Source of the DNA: Poriferisodalis sp965221945
GTDB lineage: Bacteria; Actinomycetota; Acidimicrobiia; Acidimicrobiales; Poriferisodalaceae
Reading direction: 5' to 3'
DNA length: 64,000 bases
Assembly (NCBI RefSeq): GCF_965221945.1
Contig: NZ_OZ244925.1
Coordinates: 1,116,001 to 1,180,000 of the forward strand
The stretch's first letter is position 1. The number at the start of each line of letters is the position of its first letter. The translations under genes were made by a program, and so were the position numbers. Of this stretch, positions 7,709 to 18,900 are shown piece by piece. Under the pieces are notes generated by a model. The model was given only the letters and a program-made list of their open reading frames with translations. It did no database searches and had not been told where the DNA came from.

Positions 7709-9019
7709 TCAGGCTCCGTTGTGCGGACTGTTCACCATGACGTTGGCCATGACGTCGCGGTAGTGGTGCCAGAAGCCGCGATTGGTGGTTTCGTCGGTGA
7801 TGTCGCTCCAGCGCTGCCCGTCCTCTGCATGCTCGCGTTCGAGGCCCCGGCTGAGGTCGACCCATCCGTCGTTGCCGACGACTGCTCCCTCGAAGGCCCG
7901 GTGCATGCGCTCGGCGATCACCGCGTCGTCGGTCAGGAAGAACGATGCGGGACCCATCGCCGCTTCTGACTGCAGCACGAGCCGGCGGTTGATGCTCTCA
8001 TCGGTGCCTTCGACCAGCAGGGGAGTGTGGTGGTGCACCGTGACCCCCGGCGCCACGGGCTCGATCCGGGCGATGTTCATCTCGGCCAGGAACAGATTCG
8101 GGAACACCAGTGCGTGCGGCGGTCCGTCCCACATGATCGCCTTGGCCTTCTCGGGTCCGTAGGAATGCTCGAGGGCCTCGCAGTAGTCGGCGACCTTCTC
8201 GCGCGTGGTGCCGAGCCAGGCCAGCTCGGCTGTGTAGCTGCGACGGAAGTCCAGCTCGAGATGGCCGCCGTCGTAGGCCCGTGTGACTGACTCCGAGGCG
8301 CCCTCGCCGGTCATCACGATCTCGTCGTAGTACGTGTCGGGGACTGCCCGAGCCATCGATGCGTGCGTGAAGTTGAGGTGGTAGCCGTCGTTGTCGCTCT
8401 TGGGCCACATCTTCCAGTTCGAATCGATCCGCTGGCCGATCCAGCCTGCTGACAGGCGGACTCGGCCGGTTGGCGACATGTTCGAGGTGCGGTCGATGAG
8501 GTCAGTGCCGCCCGCGCCGAGATGCTCGCTCAGCGGCCCGGCGGTGCCGCTCCGGTTGGCGAACACGAACCCTCGGTAGTCGTCTACCTGGCCGGGGCGG
8601 TCGAGTCCCAGATCGGCAGTGTCCTTGTGAAAGCCCTTGGGCCCGGGAACGCCGAGCAGCGTGCCGTCAAGGTCGTAGGTCCACCCGTGATAGGAGCAGC
8701 GGAAGTTGCGGTTGTTGCCGTCGTTCTGCGGGCACAAGGTGGTGCCGCGGTGCGCGCAACGGTTGGCAACCACGCTGATGGCGCCGTCACGGTTGCGCAC
8801 CATGAGCACCGGTTCGGTGCCGAGCCGCCGGGAGACCCAGTCGCCGATGTCGGGCACTTCGGACTCGTGGCCCACGAAGACCCAGCCGTCGGTGAAGATG
8901 CGCTCCATCTCGTCCGCGAATACGCCCGGATCGGTGTAGAGGCTGCCGTGGATCCGGTCGTCCTGCACGAGGAGCCGGTAGTCGTTCGTTGCCGGCGATC
9001 TCTGCACCGTCAGTGCCAT
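7709..9019 (-). CDS. Aromatic-ring-hydroxylating dioxygenase alpha subunit (copy A)
   Basis: 436 residues from ATG 9019, which has AGGGG 6 bp upstream (an in-frame start at 9043 is less likely). The N-terminal Rieske domain has CAHRG and, 17 residues on, CSYHGWTYDLDG; the catalytic domain carries NDGYHLNFTH, i.e. Asp-x2-His-x4-His for the mononuclear iron. Together with the beta subunit at 7205 it would dihydroxylate or monooxygenate an aromatic or related substrate using electrons from a ferredoxin/reductase pair, which is not encoded nearby. The DUF35/thiolase pair downstream suggests a CoA-ester degradation context, but that is inference. Confidence 0.88.
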   Translation of the reverse strand: MALTVQRSPATNDYRLLVQDDRIHGSLYTDPGVFADEMERIFTDGWVFVGHESEVPDIGDWVSRRLGTEPVLMVRNRDGAISVVANRCAHRGTTLCPQNDGNNRNFRCSYHGWTYDLDGTLLGVPGPKGFHKDTADLGLDRPGQVDDYRGFVFANRSGTAGPLSEHLGAGGTDLIDRTSNMSPTGRVRLSAGWIGQRIDSNWKMWPKSDNDGYHLNFTHASMARAVPDTYYDEIVMTGEGASESVTRAYDGGHLELDFRRSYTAELAWLGTTREKVADYCEALEHSYGPEKAKAIMWDGPPHALVFPNLFLAEMNIARIEPVAPGVTVHHHTPLLVEGTDESINRRLVLQSEAAMGPASFFLTDDAVIAERMHRAFEGAVVGNDGWVDLSRGLEREHAEDGQRWSDITDETTNRGFWHHYRDVMANVMVNSPHNGA

Positions 9020-9146
9020 CGACGCCCCTCCCGTCGCTGACACGAGACGCTAGGCGTTCCTAACCGGCCGCTGCCGACGCAACGCCCACGGCCAAGGAGA
9101 ATTCTGTTCCGGCGATACGGGATTGCCGCGGCTCAGCAGGTTCGAT

Positions 9147-12100
9147 CTACTCAGCGGATTCGGGCAAGCCGGCGGGCCCTGTCTCCTCGGCGGGGGAGTC
9201 GATGGTGAGGCTGACCTTCACGATGTCGGTCTCGAACCAGTCCAGCGTGGTGCCGGGCCACTGGTACACCCTGGAGTAGGTGGATTGGCGGGGCACCGTC
9301 GCGTCCGCGGAACTGAACTGCTGATCCTCGATCGCGAGCGTGAAGGACTCCGGTGTTACGTTGTGGCCGAGAGTCGGCCACAAGGTGTCGCCGACGACTG
9401 CTAGGACCGCGATGGTGTGGCCGTTCTTATCGACGAAGAAATCGGTCGACGACAGCGACCCCAACGGCGTGTTCGTGTCCGGATTGAAGACGCTGTACCC
9501 CATGAATGCATCCTCGCCGTACTGAGTCGCGCCCACTGTCAAGAGCGCCGACCACGTCGCGGCATCATGCACGTCGGGTTCGGTCGAGTGGGTCAGCCTG
9601 ACCCACGCGCTCGTGCCCGCCGAATTCTGTGCAGCGACCCGGTAGTGGTACTCGGTGTCCGGGATCAGGGAGCTGTGCTCAGAGGACACCCTGCCGAGGT
9701 GCGTCAACCGATTCTCCGTGTACACGGTCTGCTGTTCGAGCAAGGCCCAATCGACCCCGTCAGGCGACCAGTCGATGTGATAACCGGTGATTTTCGCACC
9801 GCCGTCGTCGGCGGGCGCCTCCCACGACAGCGTGATCTCCGTCTGGGTCGCCGAGGCCGACAGGCTCTCGGGCGCATCCGGTGCGCTGGCCGCGCTGGTG
9901 GCCAAGGCGTACTGAGAGCTCGAGCCGGCAGCGTTGACTGCTGCAACCCGGAAGCAGTACACCACAGCTTCAGATGGTGCCTCCTCGCTGTAGGAGGTCG
10001 CGGTTGTCTCGAACTCGCTCAGATCCCACTCGACGCAGTTCCGCGAACTCTCGAACTTGTAGCCCGTGATGGCGCTGCCGCCGTCGTCGGCGGGCGGGTT
10101 CCAGTTCAGCGTCATCAGGTCGCCGGAGCGTTGCATGGACAGCTCCGAGGGCTTGTCCGGCGGGGTGATCACCGCGGTGCCGTCCTGCAAAATGACGCTG
10201 GCCGGGCCGGTGCCGACCCGATTGACTGCTGAGACGCGGTAGTAGCGCAGCGAACGGTCGAGCTGCACATCGTCAAGGTATGTGGTGCTGAACAGCAAGA
10301 GCTCGTCCGAGCGGATATTGGGCAGCCGCTCCCAGCTCTCACCGTCCCATGAGCGCTCCACGACGTAATCGGTCACGTCCGTGCCGCCGTCGTCGGCGGG
10401 TGCGTCCCAGACCAGGATGTGCGGCTCGTCGTCGGCTTTGGTCAGCTCGACGTTGATCGGCCGATCTGGCACGCGTGCGGGTGTGGTCGCCCCGAACGCG
10501 GTCTCCGAGCGCGGACCGAAACCTCCCCCGTTGATCGCCGAGACCGCGTAGTAGTGGCGTGCGCCGGCGCTCAGCCCGCTGTGCGTCCACGTCGTGTCGG
10601 CCGTGCCGGTGTTGGGGACCAGCACATTCCAGTCGTAGCCGCCGTTCAGGGACAGTTCGATCCGGTAGCCGGTGATCGCTCCGCCTCCGGGATCGGCGGG
10701 CGCCGCCCACTGCAGATCGATGACCTCGCGGCCGCGACCCTGCGCGGACAGCTCGGTCGGGGCGTCAGGCACGAGATCGACGTCCAAGGTCACCGTGAAG
10801 TCGGCGTTGTCGCTGAACAGCCCTCCGTCGGTGCCGATCCACGACGCCGCATTCCATGTGAACGTGCCGTCGGACTGCCCGGCGTCCTTGAGGAGCAAAC
10901 GCAGCTCGTCGCTGTTCAGCGTGAGGAAGTCGAAGGCGTTCGCCGCAGGCGACGGGCTCACGGTCAGGCTGACCTCGTTCGCCGACACATCGGCTGAGAA
11001 GCCGGTCACTTCGTAGTCCACACCGCCATAGGTGAACGGTTCGGACAAGGTGAACGACGTGTGATGACTGTTGTCTGAGACCGGCAGGACGGTGCCAGTG
11101 CCGCACCACAGAGAATCGCAGCCGCCCTCGATCCGGAACACCGGCGACATCGCGTAGTAATAGAACTCGTTGTCGCGGACGTGCTTGCCTTGGTGCGAGA
11201 ACGTCGTTTGAAACCCGAATCCGTCGTGGTAGCCCTGAACATCCTCGAGTGGCCCCCACTGTTGACAGAACCAGGTGTACACGCCCCAGTTGGTATTCCA
11301 AGCGCAGTCGGGCTCGGTATTGGATGTGCTAGCGCCCGTCTCGATAGCTTGACAATATGGATCCTGGGGAGCCTGATCGAGCTTCTCGCCCAGAGTCAGC
11401 CAAGGACACGGATGCGACAGGTGGCCCAGTTCCTCGACGTCCACAGGATCGTCGGGGTCAAAAGGAATGCTGAGTCTCTTGGGTGAGCCGGCGTGTGTGC
11501 TGCCCGTGGCGATCTTGTAGGTGCCGAAGTCGAACCCGCTCGATTCTCCTCGCTCATTGATCTTGCGGGCGTTGTCCCAGTTGCCGTCGTAGAAGTCGCG
11601 GTAGTCGTCGGCGGCGCGAGCACCAGCGTTGCCGAGCCAGTAGATCGGGTAACCCAAGCTCTCCTCGGTCCACTGGGTGCAGGTATTGGAGCGTGCGCTG
11701 ACCGCCCTGGTGCTGCCGACCACCCGGAAGTCGGACGCATAGGGCTGAATCGCCGTCATGCCGCGTGAGGCGACGTCCCCCACGAAACGGTTGTAGGCGC
11801 CGATGTCGGTAGGCACAGCGTTGCGGTGCTCCGAGGTCACGAACAGCAGCCGGAAACGGTCCCCGGCCTCCAGCCCATGGCCCGACGGCACCAGCCCCGA
11901 ACTCAATGCGACCTCATGCTCGGGAGCGTCAGAGCAGATGCGTCGCTGGTCCGAAGGCGCCTGTGTCGAGCCGGTTGCCACCACCGAGTGCGGGCCACGC
12001 CCCGAGTCGTTGATTGCCGAGACCCGGTACGTGTAGCTCCGACGGCTCTGCAGCTCTGTATGGCTCATCATCGTCGTCGGGCCGCCGGTATGGCCCAGCA

Positions 12101-12746
12101 GGTGCCAGCTGTAGTCCGAGTCGGGGTTCAGGGAAAACTCGACGCGATAATCAGTCACGTCGCTGGTGCCGACATCGGTCGGGGCAGCCCAGGTGATGTC
12201 GATGCGAGACGGCAGCTCGGCACTCGCGACGACACCGGTCGGCACGCTGGGCGCGCCGACAAGCCTCGGCCGCGGCAGGCCGCTGAAGCTGAACGTCGAA
12301 GTCCCCGGCATCGAGTAGATCTCGGACCACGCGGAGGCGCCGGCGGAGTTGACAGCCCGAATCTGCACTTGCATGTAGCGCTCAACGTCGAGGCCGTCGA
12401 GGATCACGCTGGAATCGGTGAAGACCGCCATGATCCCATCTTCGGGACTCGGCAGCCGCTGCCAGCCGTGTTGGCCGTCGAAGAGCTCGATCTCATAGGA
12501 GTCCGCGCCGATCACATCGTCCCAGTCCAGATGCACCATCGCGTGATGCAGAGCCACGCCGGTGATGTTCTGAGGCGCCTCGGGAATGTCACCCGAGGAC
12601 GCAGCCGCCTGCCCCACCGTCAGCACCCCGACGGCCAGCACGCTGACCAGCACTGTGCCCCGGGCAAACCCACCCGACGCACGCCACAAGCCCGTACAGA
12701 ACGTCTGGACACTCTGCCGAACGCCGCCTCGATACTTCATCCTCAT
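9147..12746 (-). CDS. Large secreted FN3-repeat surface protein
   Basis: About 1199 residues. ATG 12746 is chosen because a basic N-terminus and hydrophobic signal (VLVSVLAVGVLTVGQAAA) follow within about 45 residues. Order: two FN3 domains (to about residue 270); an unnamed domain containing RFRLLFVTSEHRNA and IYWLGNAGARAADDYRDFYDG; a beta-rich module (FTYGGVDYEVTGFSAD onward); four FN3 domains with WxAPADDGG motifs (about 665-1045); and a C-terminal beta-rich module of the same type (GSLSSTDFFVDKNGHT). No wall-anchor motif or enzymatic residues are seen. Its first FN3 (WDDVIGADSYEIELFDG) is clearly homologous to that of the divergent neighbour at 12904, implying an inverted duplication. Confidence 0.8.
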   Translation of the reverse strand: MRMKYRGGVRQSVQTFCTGLWRASGGFARGTVLVSVLAVGVLTVGQAAASSGDIPEAPQNITGVALHHAMVHLDWDDVIGADSYEIELFDGQHGWQRLPSPEDGIMAVFTDSSVILDGLDVERYMQVQIRAVNSAGASAWSEIYSMPGTSTFSFSGLPRPRLVGAPSVPTGVVASAELPSRIDITWAAPTDVGTSDVTDYRVEFSLNPDSDYSWHLLGHTGGPTTMMSHTELQSRRSYTYRVSAINDSGRGPHSVVATGSTQAPSDQRRICSDAPEHEVALSSGLVPSGHGLEAGDRFRLLFVTSEHRNAVPTDIGAYNRFVGDVASRGMTAIQPYASDFRVVGSTRAVSARSNTCTQWTEESLGYPIYWLGNAGARAADDYRDFYDGNWDNARKINERGESSGFDFGTYKIATGSTHAGSPKRLSIPFDPDDPVDVEELGHLSHPCPWLTLGEKLDQAPQDPYCQAIETGASTSNTEPDCAWNTNWGVYTWFCQQWGPLEDVQGYHDGFGFQTTFSHQGKHVRDNEFYYYAMSPVFRIEGGCDSLWCGTGTVLPVSDNSHHTSFTLSEPFTYGGVDYEVTGFSADVSANEVSLTVSPSPAANAFDFLTLNSDELRLLLKDAGQSDGTFTWNAASWIGTDGGLFSDNADFTVTLDVDLVPDAPTELSAQGRGREVIDLQWAAPADPGGGAITGYRIELSLNGGYDWNVLVPNTGTADTTWTHSGLSAGARHYYAVSAINGGGFGPRSETAFGATTPARVPDRPINVELTKADDEPHILVWDAPADDGGTDVTDYVVERSWDGESWERLPNIRSDELLLFSTTYLDDVQLDRSLRYYRVSAVNRVGTGPASVILQDGTAVITPPDKPSELSMQRSGDLMTLNWNPPADDGGSAITGYKFESSRNCVEWDLSEFETTATSYSEEAPSEAVVYCFRVAAVNAAGSSSQYALATSAASAPDAPESLSASATQTEITLSWEAPADDGGAKITGYHIDWSPDGVDWALLEQQTVYTENRLTHLGRVSSEHSSLIPDTEYHYRVAAQNSAGTSAWVRLTHSTEPDVHDAATWSALLTVGATQYGEDAFMGYSVFNPDTNTPLGSLSSTDFFVDKNGHTIAVLAVVGDTLWPTLGHNVTPESFTLAIEDQQFSSADATVPRQSTYSRVYQWPGTTLDWFETDIVKVSLTIDSPAEETGPAGLPESAE

Positions 12747-12903
12747 CCCAATACCCCCATAACGATCAGGGCTGCGCTCAATAGACTCAGGCATATATGA
12801 GCTAAACGCATGTCAACCGAGCGGCAGCGTACCCCCCCCCAAAAAAACAAGCAATCGGGGTCCACAGATCGTCAGGTCGGCAGATTGCTGAACGGGAGCA
12901 GAA
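12747..12903. promoter_or_regulatory. Divergent promoter region of two surface-protein genes
   Basis: 157 bp between divergent starts. It holds an AT-rich stretch (CATATATGAGCTAAACGCATG at about 12792) and a C9A7 homopolymer pair at 12832-12847. No convincing -35/-10 pair could be assigned. The plus-strand gene has GGGAG 8 bp before its GTG. Confidence 0.45.
12832..12847. repeat. C9A7 homopolymer tract
   Basis: Nine C followed by seven A, about 57 bp upstream of the start of the 2467-residue surface protein and about 86 bp upstream of its divergent partner. Length changes here could alter promoter spacing. Confidence 0.8.
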
Positions 12904-15900
12904 GTGTCGGTTGCCCGCGCCGTGGTGGTTCGCATGAACGTGTTCGCTCTGGCGGCGCTGGTCGCGGTATTGGCTGTCGGGCTGTTGACGGTGGGACAGG
13001 CGACGGCGGCGTCAGGCGACGCTCCCGAGGTTCCGCAGAACATCGCTGGTGTGGCATTGCATTACGGCAGGGTGTTGCTGGACTGGGACGATGCTGCGGA
13101 CGCGGACTCCTACGAGGTCGAGCACTTCGACGGTCAGGGCTGGCTACGGCTGCCCAGCGCGGCACGGGGGATCTTGGCGATATTCAACGGGTCGAGCGTG
13201 ATCCTCGATGGTCTGGAGAACGAGCGCCGCATCGAGGTGCGAATCCGGGCGGTCAACTCGACGGGTACTTCGGAGTGGTCCGGTATCTATTCGATACCGG
13301 CCACCGCGACGCTCGATTTCAGCGGTGTGCCGCGGCCCCGGTTCCCGGGCGCGCCGACGATCACGAGCGCTGGTCCGTATGAGGTTGACGAGGGCGCGAC
13401 ATCGATAGCCACGCTTGGCGCCACAGATCACAACACGGCTGAGTCCGAACTGGTCTGGTCTGTGGCGGGCGGCGCGGACGCCGCCAGGTTCGTGTTGAGC
13501 GAGTCGGGAGTGTTGGCCTTCGGCGCGGCCCCCGACTACGAGGAGCCCGACGACGTCGGCGCCGACGGCATCTATGAGCTGACGGTGCAGGTGAGCGACG
13601 GGACGAACGACGTCACCGCGGATGTGTCGGTGACGTTGAGGAATGTCATTGAGCTCGAGGCGGCCGAAGGACCCTCGGAGGTGAGTTTCGCGGAGAACGG
13701 CTGGTCGCGGGTGGCGACGTTCACGGCATCGTCGTCCCAGGACCGTGACGGCATCACCTGGACGCTGGGCGGTGACGACGCGGCGCACTTCAGCATCGAC
13801 GAGCCGTCGGGGGTGCTGCGGTTCCACCCTGACCCGGTGGCGCCGGTGATCGTCGCGAAGCCGCCGGATTTCGAGGCGCCGGTCGACAGCGACAACGACA
13901 ACGCCTATGTGGTGACGCTTCTGGCTTCGTCAGCTTCGTCGACGGCTGATACGGCGTTGAGTGTGACGGTGACGGTGACCGACGCGGACGAGGACGGTGC
14001 GGTGTCGCTGACGACGAAGCGTCCCCGCACGAGCGTGGCCGTCACCGCGGCGCTGGCCGATCCCGACGGTGTGGTTGACGGATCGGCGACCTGGGTGTGG
14101 GAGCGCAGCGTCGGGTACAACGAGTGGGCCGCGATCGCGGGGGCGGACTCGGCGAGCTACACGCCGGTGGCGGCCGATGCAGGCAGCTTCTTGCGGGTCG
14201 GCGTTTCCTACAGCGACAATCACGGCAGCGGCACGCATGCCCAGGCGACGGCGACTGAGGTGGTGGCGGCTGCTCAGCTCAGCGGCCTGTCGGTGAGCAC
14301 CGACGACTCGGCTGGGGCCACCGGAGACGATGCTTGGCGGCTGATGCGGCCGGCCTTCGATGCGCAGACGCTGCACTACTCCGTGGGCTGCAACGACACC
14401 GACACGATGACGTTGACGATGCACCCTGCTGAGGCGACGAGCCGGATTTCGGTGAACGGCACCCAAGTTGCCAATGCAGGTGCGGACGTTGCAGTGACCG
14501 CGACGATGCCGGTGACGGGCACCAGCTCGGTGCGCGTTGCCCTTGCCGACGCGCAGGGCGCTGCGACCCAGTACGTCGTGCACTGCTTCGGTGACGAGGT
14601 GCGACCGATCGTGGTCGAGAAGCCGCTGGGCGAGACCGGCGTGCTCGACGAGCTGATCCTCTTCTCGCAGAGCAACCACTTGATGGCCATGGATCACAAC
14701 GGGGTTCCCCGCATCCTTCGCCGCGTCGGGCAGGCGGCCGGAGGGTATTTCCGGTTCTATCCCGACATCAACGGCGAGCCCCGGTACTCCTACCAGCGTC
14801 GATTGACCTGGATTCTGGACGAGAAGCTGGACGAGCTCGCAGTGGCGAGAACGGTGCCGCCCCTGACGCGCCAGGACGGCCACGACTTCCGGTTGCTCGA
14901 CAACGGGAACTACATGCTGATGGCCTACCAGGGCACCGAGCGCGACCTGTCCCATCTGACCTTCAGCGACAGCCGCGGCGCGCCCTTCGGGGCCGATGCC
15001 TATGTGGAGGACTCGATCATCCAGATCGTCACCCCGGGCGGCAGCGAGACGTTCAGATGGAACTCGTGGGACCACATGCCCCTCGAGGACTGCGCGCAGC
15101 ACTGGTTCCCGCCTGTCAACGGCGACTATGCGCATCTGAACACCATGCAGATGGCGGACGGGCACATCATCGCGTCGATGCGGGGATGCTCGAGGGTTCT
15201 GGCCATCGATGCCGCGACCGGCGATGTCCGCTGGAGGGTGGGGCCCTCGAACCTGAGCGTCGCCGAGTGGGCCGAGCGCGACATCGGGCCGCCGCCGCTG
15301 GAGATCGTCGGCGACCCCGAGAAGCAGTTCTGCGGCCAGCACGGGTCGTCGCTGCTGCCCAACGGCAACCTGCTCCTGTATGACAATGGCGTGGAGTGCA
15401 CCAGGAACCCCTGGACGCTTCAGAATCTGTTCCGAGAGAATTCCGTGTACAGCCGCGGCCTGGAGTACGCCCTGGACCTCGACAACGGCGAGGCGGTGTT
15501 CGTGCGCGACCATTCGCTGCGCGGCACCAGGAGCGAACTGGGCTACCGGTCCGGGCACATCGAGGGGTTGAGCAACGGCCATTGGCTGATCAGCTGGGGA
15601 GGAGCGAATCGAACCGTCCCCTTCGCCGCTACCTCTGACGTGTTCACCCAAGTGGATCCGGACACCGGCAGCGAATGGCTGTCAGTGGGCGGTACCCGCA
15701 CCAACAAGGCCACGGTCATGGCGCCGGAAGCGTTGGCGCGGGCTCCTGCGCCGCCCGAGGCGCGGGTACTGGCGGGCAGCTACACGTCGGTGGCCCATTC
15801 CGGGGTGGGCGATGCCCCGCAGGTGGCGGTGGCGTTCAACCGGCCGGTGGCGGACTTTGGGGCTTCCAGCCCGTCGTTGGGCGTTCAGGGCGCGACGGTC

Positions 15901-18900
15901 ACGGCGGTGGTGCCTCATCTGGTGGCGGGCGAGCCGGCGAATGCGTACTTGGTGACGCTGGCGCCTGAGGGTGCGGGCGCCATCTCCGTCGCGTTCGTCG
16001 CAGGCGAGGCGTGTGACGATGGCGGTGTCTGCGCGGCCGACGGCATGATGCTGGCGAGCGTGCCCCCGGCTGTGGTGATCGGCCCGCCGGTGATGGTGAC
16101 GTTCGGTGCTGCCTCTTACAGCGTGGGTGAGGGCGCGACACTGCAGGTGCCGGTGGAGCTGAGCAGGGCCCACGGCGGCGGGTTGGAGATCGAGGTGCCG
16201 ATCGTCGCGTCGGCCCTCAGCGCCTCGTTCGGCGAGTTCACGGTGGCTTCCGGTGTGCGCTTCGCGGCGGACGAGACCCGCAAGACGGTGTCCTTCGAGG
16301 CGGGAGACGATGCCGTGGTGGAAGGTTCCGAGACGGTGGTGCTCAGCTTCGGCGCGCTGGCGTCGGGGTTCTCGGCGGGTGTGACCGCTGACACAACGGT
16401 CACGATCACCGACACCGACACGGCTGTGATCGGGTTCAGCGCCGCGAGCAACGAAGTCTCTGAAGGGGGCGAGACTGAGCTGACGTTCGCTGTCACCAAC
16501 GGCGTCACGTTCGCGGCGGACCAGGCCATCGGCATCGCTGTGGCCGGGTCGGCTGACGCCGGGGACGACTTCGTGCTCACGGACTCCCAGAACCGGACGC
16601 TTTCGGCGCCCTACTCGGTCACGCTGGCGGCGGGCGCCAGTTCGGTCACTGCGGGGTTGAGGGCGGTGGACGATTCTGATGCCGAGCTGGCCGAGACTGT
16701 CGTGTTGAGCGCCCGGTTGGCGTCGACTGGCACGTTGATCGGCTCGCGCACCGTCACTGTGCCTGCCAGCGACTTGGGCACGCCCGAGGTGACGATCGCG
16801 GGGGGGGGGGGGGTAACCGAGGGGGGTGATGCGGTGTTCGTGTTGGAGCGCACCGCCACGCTGGGAACCCCGTTGACTCAGGCGCTCACTGTGCGCGTCG
16901 AGGTGACGGGGACCGGCGGGATCCTCAGCGGCGCGACGGCGTCGACGGTGACGTTCGCAGCCGGCCAGAGCGCCGTTGAGCTGCGAGCGAGGACCGTCGA
17001 CGACTCAGTCGTGGAGGACGCGGCGACGGTGACGGCGCTGGTGCGCGCTGATACCGCGAGCCCGGCGAGGTATGTGACCGGCTCGCCCAACCGTGCCACG
17101 GTCGCGGTGCGAGACGACGACGTTGCGCGCTTCAGGGTTTCCGCGGGGGTCCCTGCGATTGTCGAGGGCGCCGAGGTGACGGTGACGGTTGACACCGTCG
17201 GGGTCACCTTCGAGCAGGCCCAGAGTCTGTCGATGAGTGCGGCAGGCAGTGCCGCTGTCGGCGATGACTTCGTGTTAACCGACTCCGACGGGAGTGAGCT
17301 GGCAGCGCCCTATGAGTTGACGCTCGGGGCTGGTGCCCGGTCGACGAGTTTTGGGATCGCGGCGGCTGTCGACGCGGTGGAGGACGACGGCGAGACGGTG
17401 GTGCTTGTGGTCCTGCACGACGGTCAGTCCGTCGCGACGGTCACCGTGACGGTGATCGACGAGAACGAGCTGCCGATGGTGATGGGACCGAGCGATGTGC
17501 CGTTCGCAGAGAACGGGAGTGCGGCAGTGGCCACGTTCACCGCGACCGACGCCGAGGGCGATCCGGTCACGTGGTCGCTGGGCGGCGCGGATGCCGCTCG
17601 GTTCGACATCGCCGCCGGCACGCTGGGGTTCCGCTCTCCGCCGGACTTCGAGATGCCAGCCGACGCCGGCGCCGACAACGTCTATGACGTCGCGGTGCAG
17701 GCCTCCGACGGCGAGGGCACCACTAACCGTCACGTGACAGTGACTGTCTTCGACGTCGACGAGGCGGCCACAATCGCCAGCGTCTCCGGGTCTTTCTTGA
17801 TCAGCTACGACGAGATCGCCACGGCGCCGGTGGCCGCGTTCACCGCGACGGATCCTGAGCGGGCAACCATCAGATGGTCGCTGGGCGCTATCGACGCTGC
17901 CGTGTTCAGGATCAGCAGCGGCGGTGTGCTGAGCTTCGTGCGTCCGCCGGATTTTGAGCATCCCGGCGACGATGACGACAACAACGAGTATGTGGTGCAG
18001 GTCCAGCCCCGTGCCGGTGCCAGCGATCTCGTCGTGAGAGATGTGCTGGTCACGGTCGCCGATGTGGACGAGCTCGGCATGTTGGTGCTGTCGCCGCCGC
18101 AACCCCAGGTCGGCACACCTCTCGGGGCCGCGGTCGTCGATCCCGACGGCTTCTTGGCGGCACAGGAGTGGACGTGGCAGCGCCGCCTCGGCGGCGACCT
18201 CTGGGGCGACATCGCGGGAGCGACGACCGGCAGCTACACACCTGTGGCCGCCGACGAGGGCTATCACCTGCGAGTCGAGGTCTCCTACCTCGACGGCACC
18301 GGCACCGGCACTGACACCATGGCGGCGGAAACCGCGTTCCCCACCCGCGCCGCGCCCATCGCGCTCAACAAAGCGCCGGACTTCGGCGACGATCCCGTCG
18401 CGCGCTCGGTCGCGGAGAACTCGCTGCCGGGCACCGCTGTGGGTGCGACGGTCACAGCTACCGACAGCGATTCCGGCGATGCCGACAGACTCATCTACAC
18501 CCTGTCGGGTCCAGACGACGACCTGTTCACCATTGACGGTTTCACAGGCCAGATCCGTGTCGGCTCAGCCGCGGTGCTGGACCACGAGAGCGCCGGCAGG
18601 CCCTACTCCGTCACCGTTACCGCTACCGACCCCTCAGGCGCCAGCGACGACGTCACAGTCATCATCAACATCACCGACGTCAACGAGGCACCCGTCGCCG
18701 CAGACGACACCGCCGTCACCGCTGAGGACAGCCGCGTGGTCATCGCGGTGCTGACCAACGACACCGACCCCGACGGCGACACCCTCACCGTGGCACTCGG
18801 CGACGCGCCATTGCACGGACGTGTCAGCGTCGAGGCCGACAACACCCTCGCCTACACCCCCGCAAGCGACTTCAACGGCAAAGACATCTTCACCTACGCC

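Noticed and set aside
7304..12800. Other long antisense frames opposite the dioxygenase and FN3 genes
   Set aside because: They lack family motifs and lie entirely across from well-supported genes.
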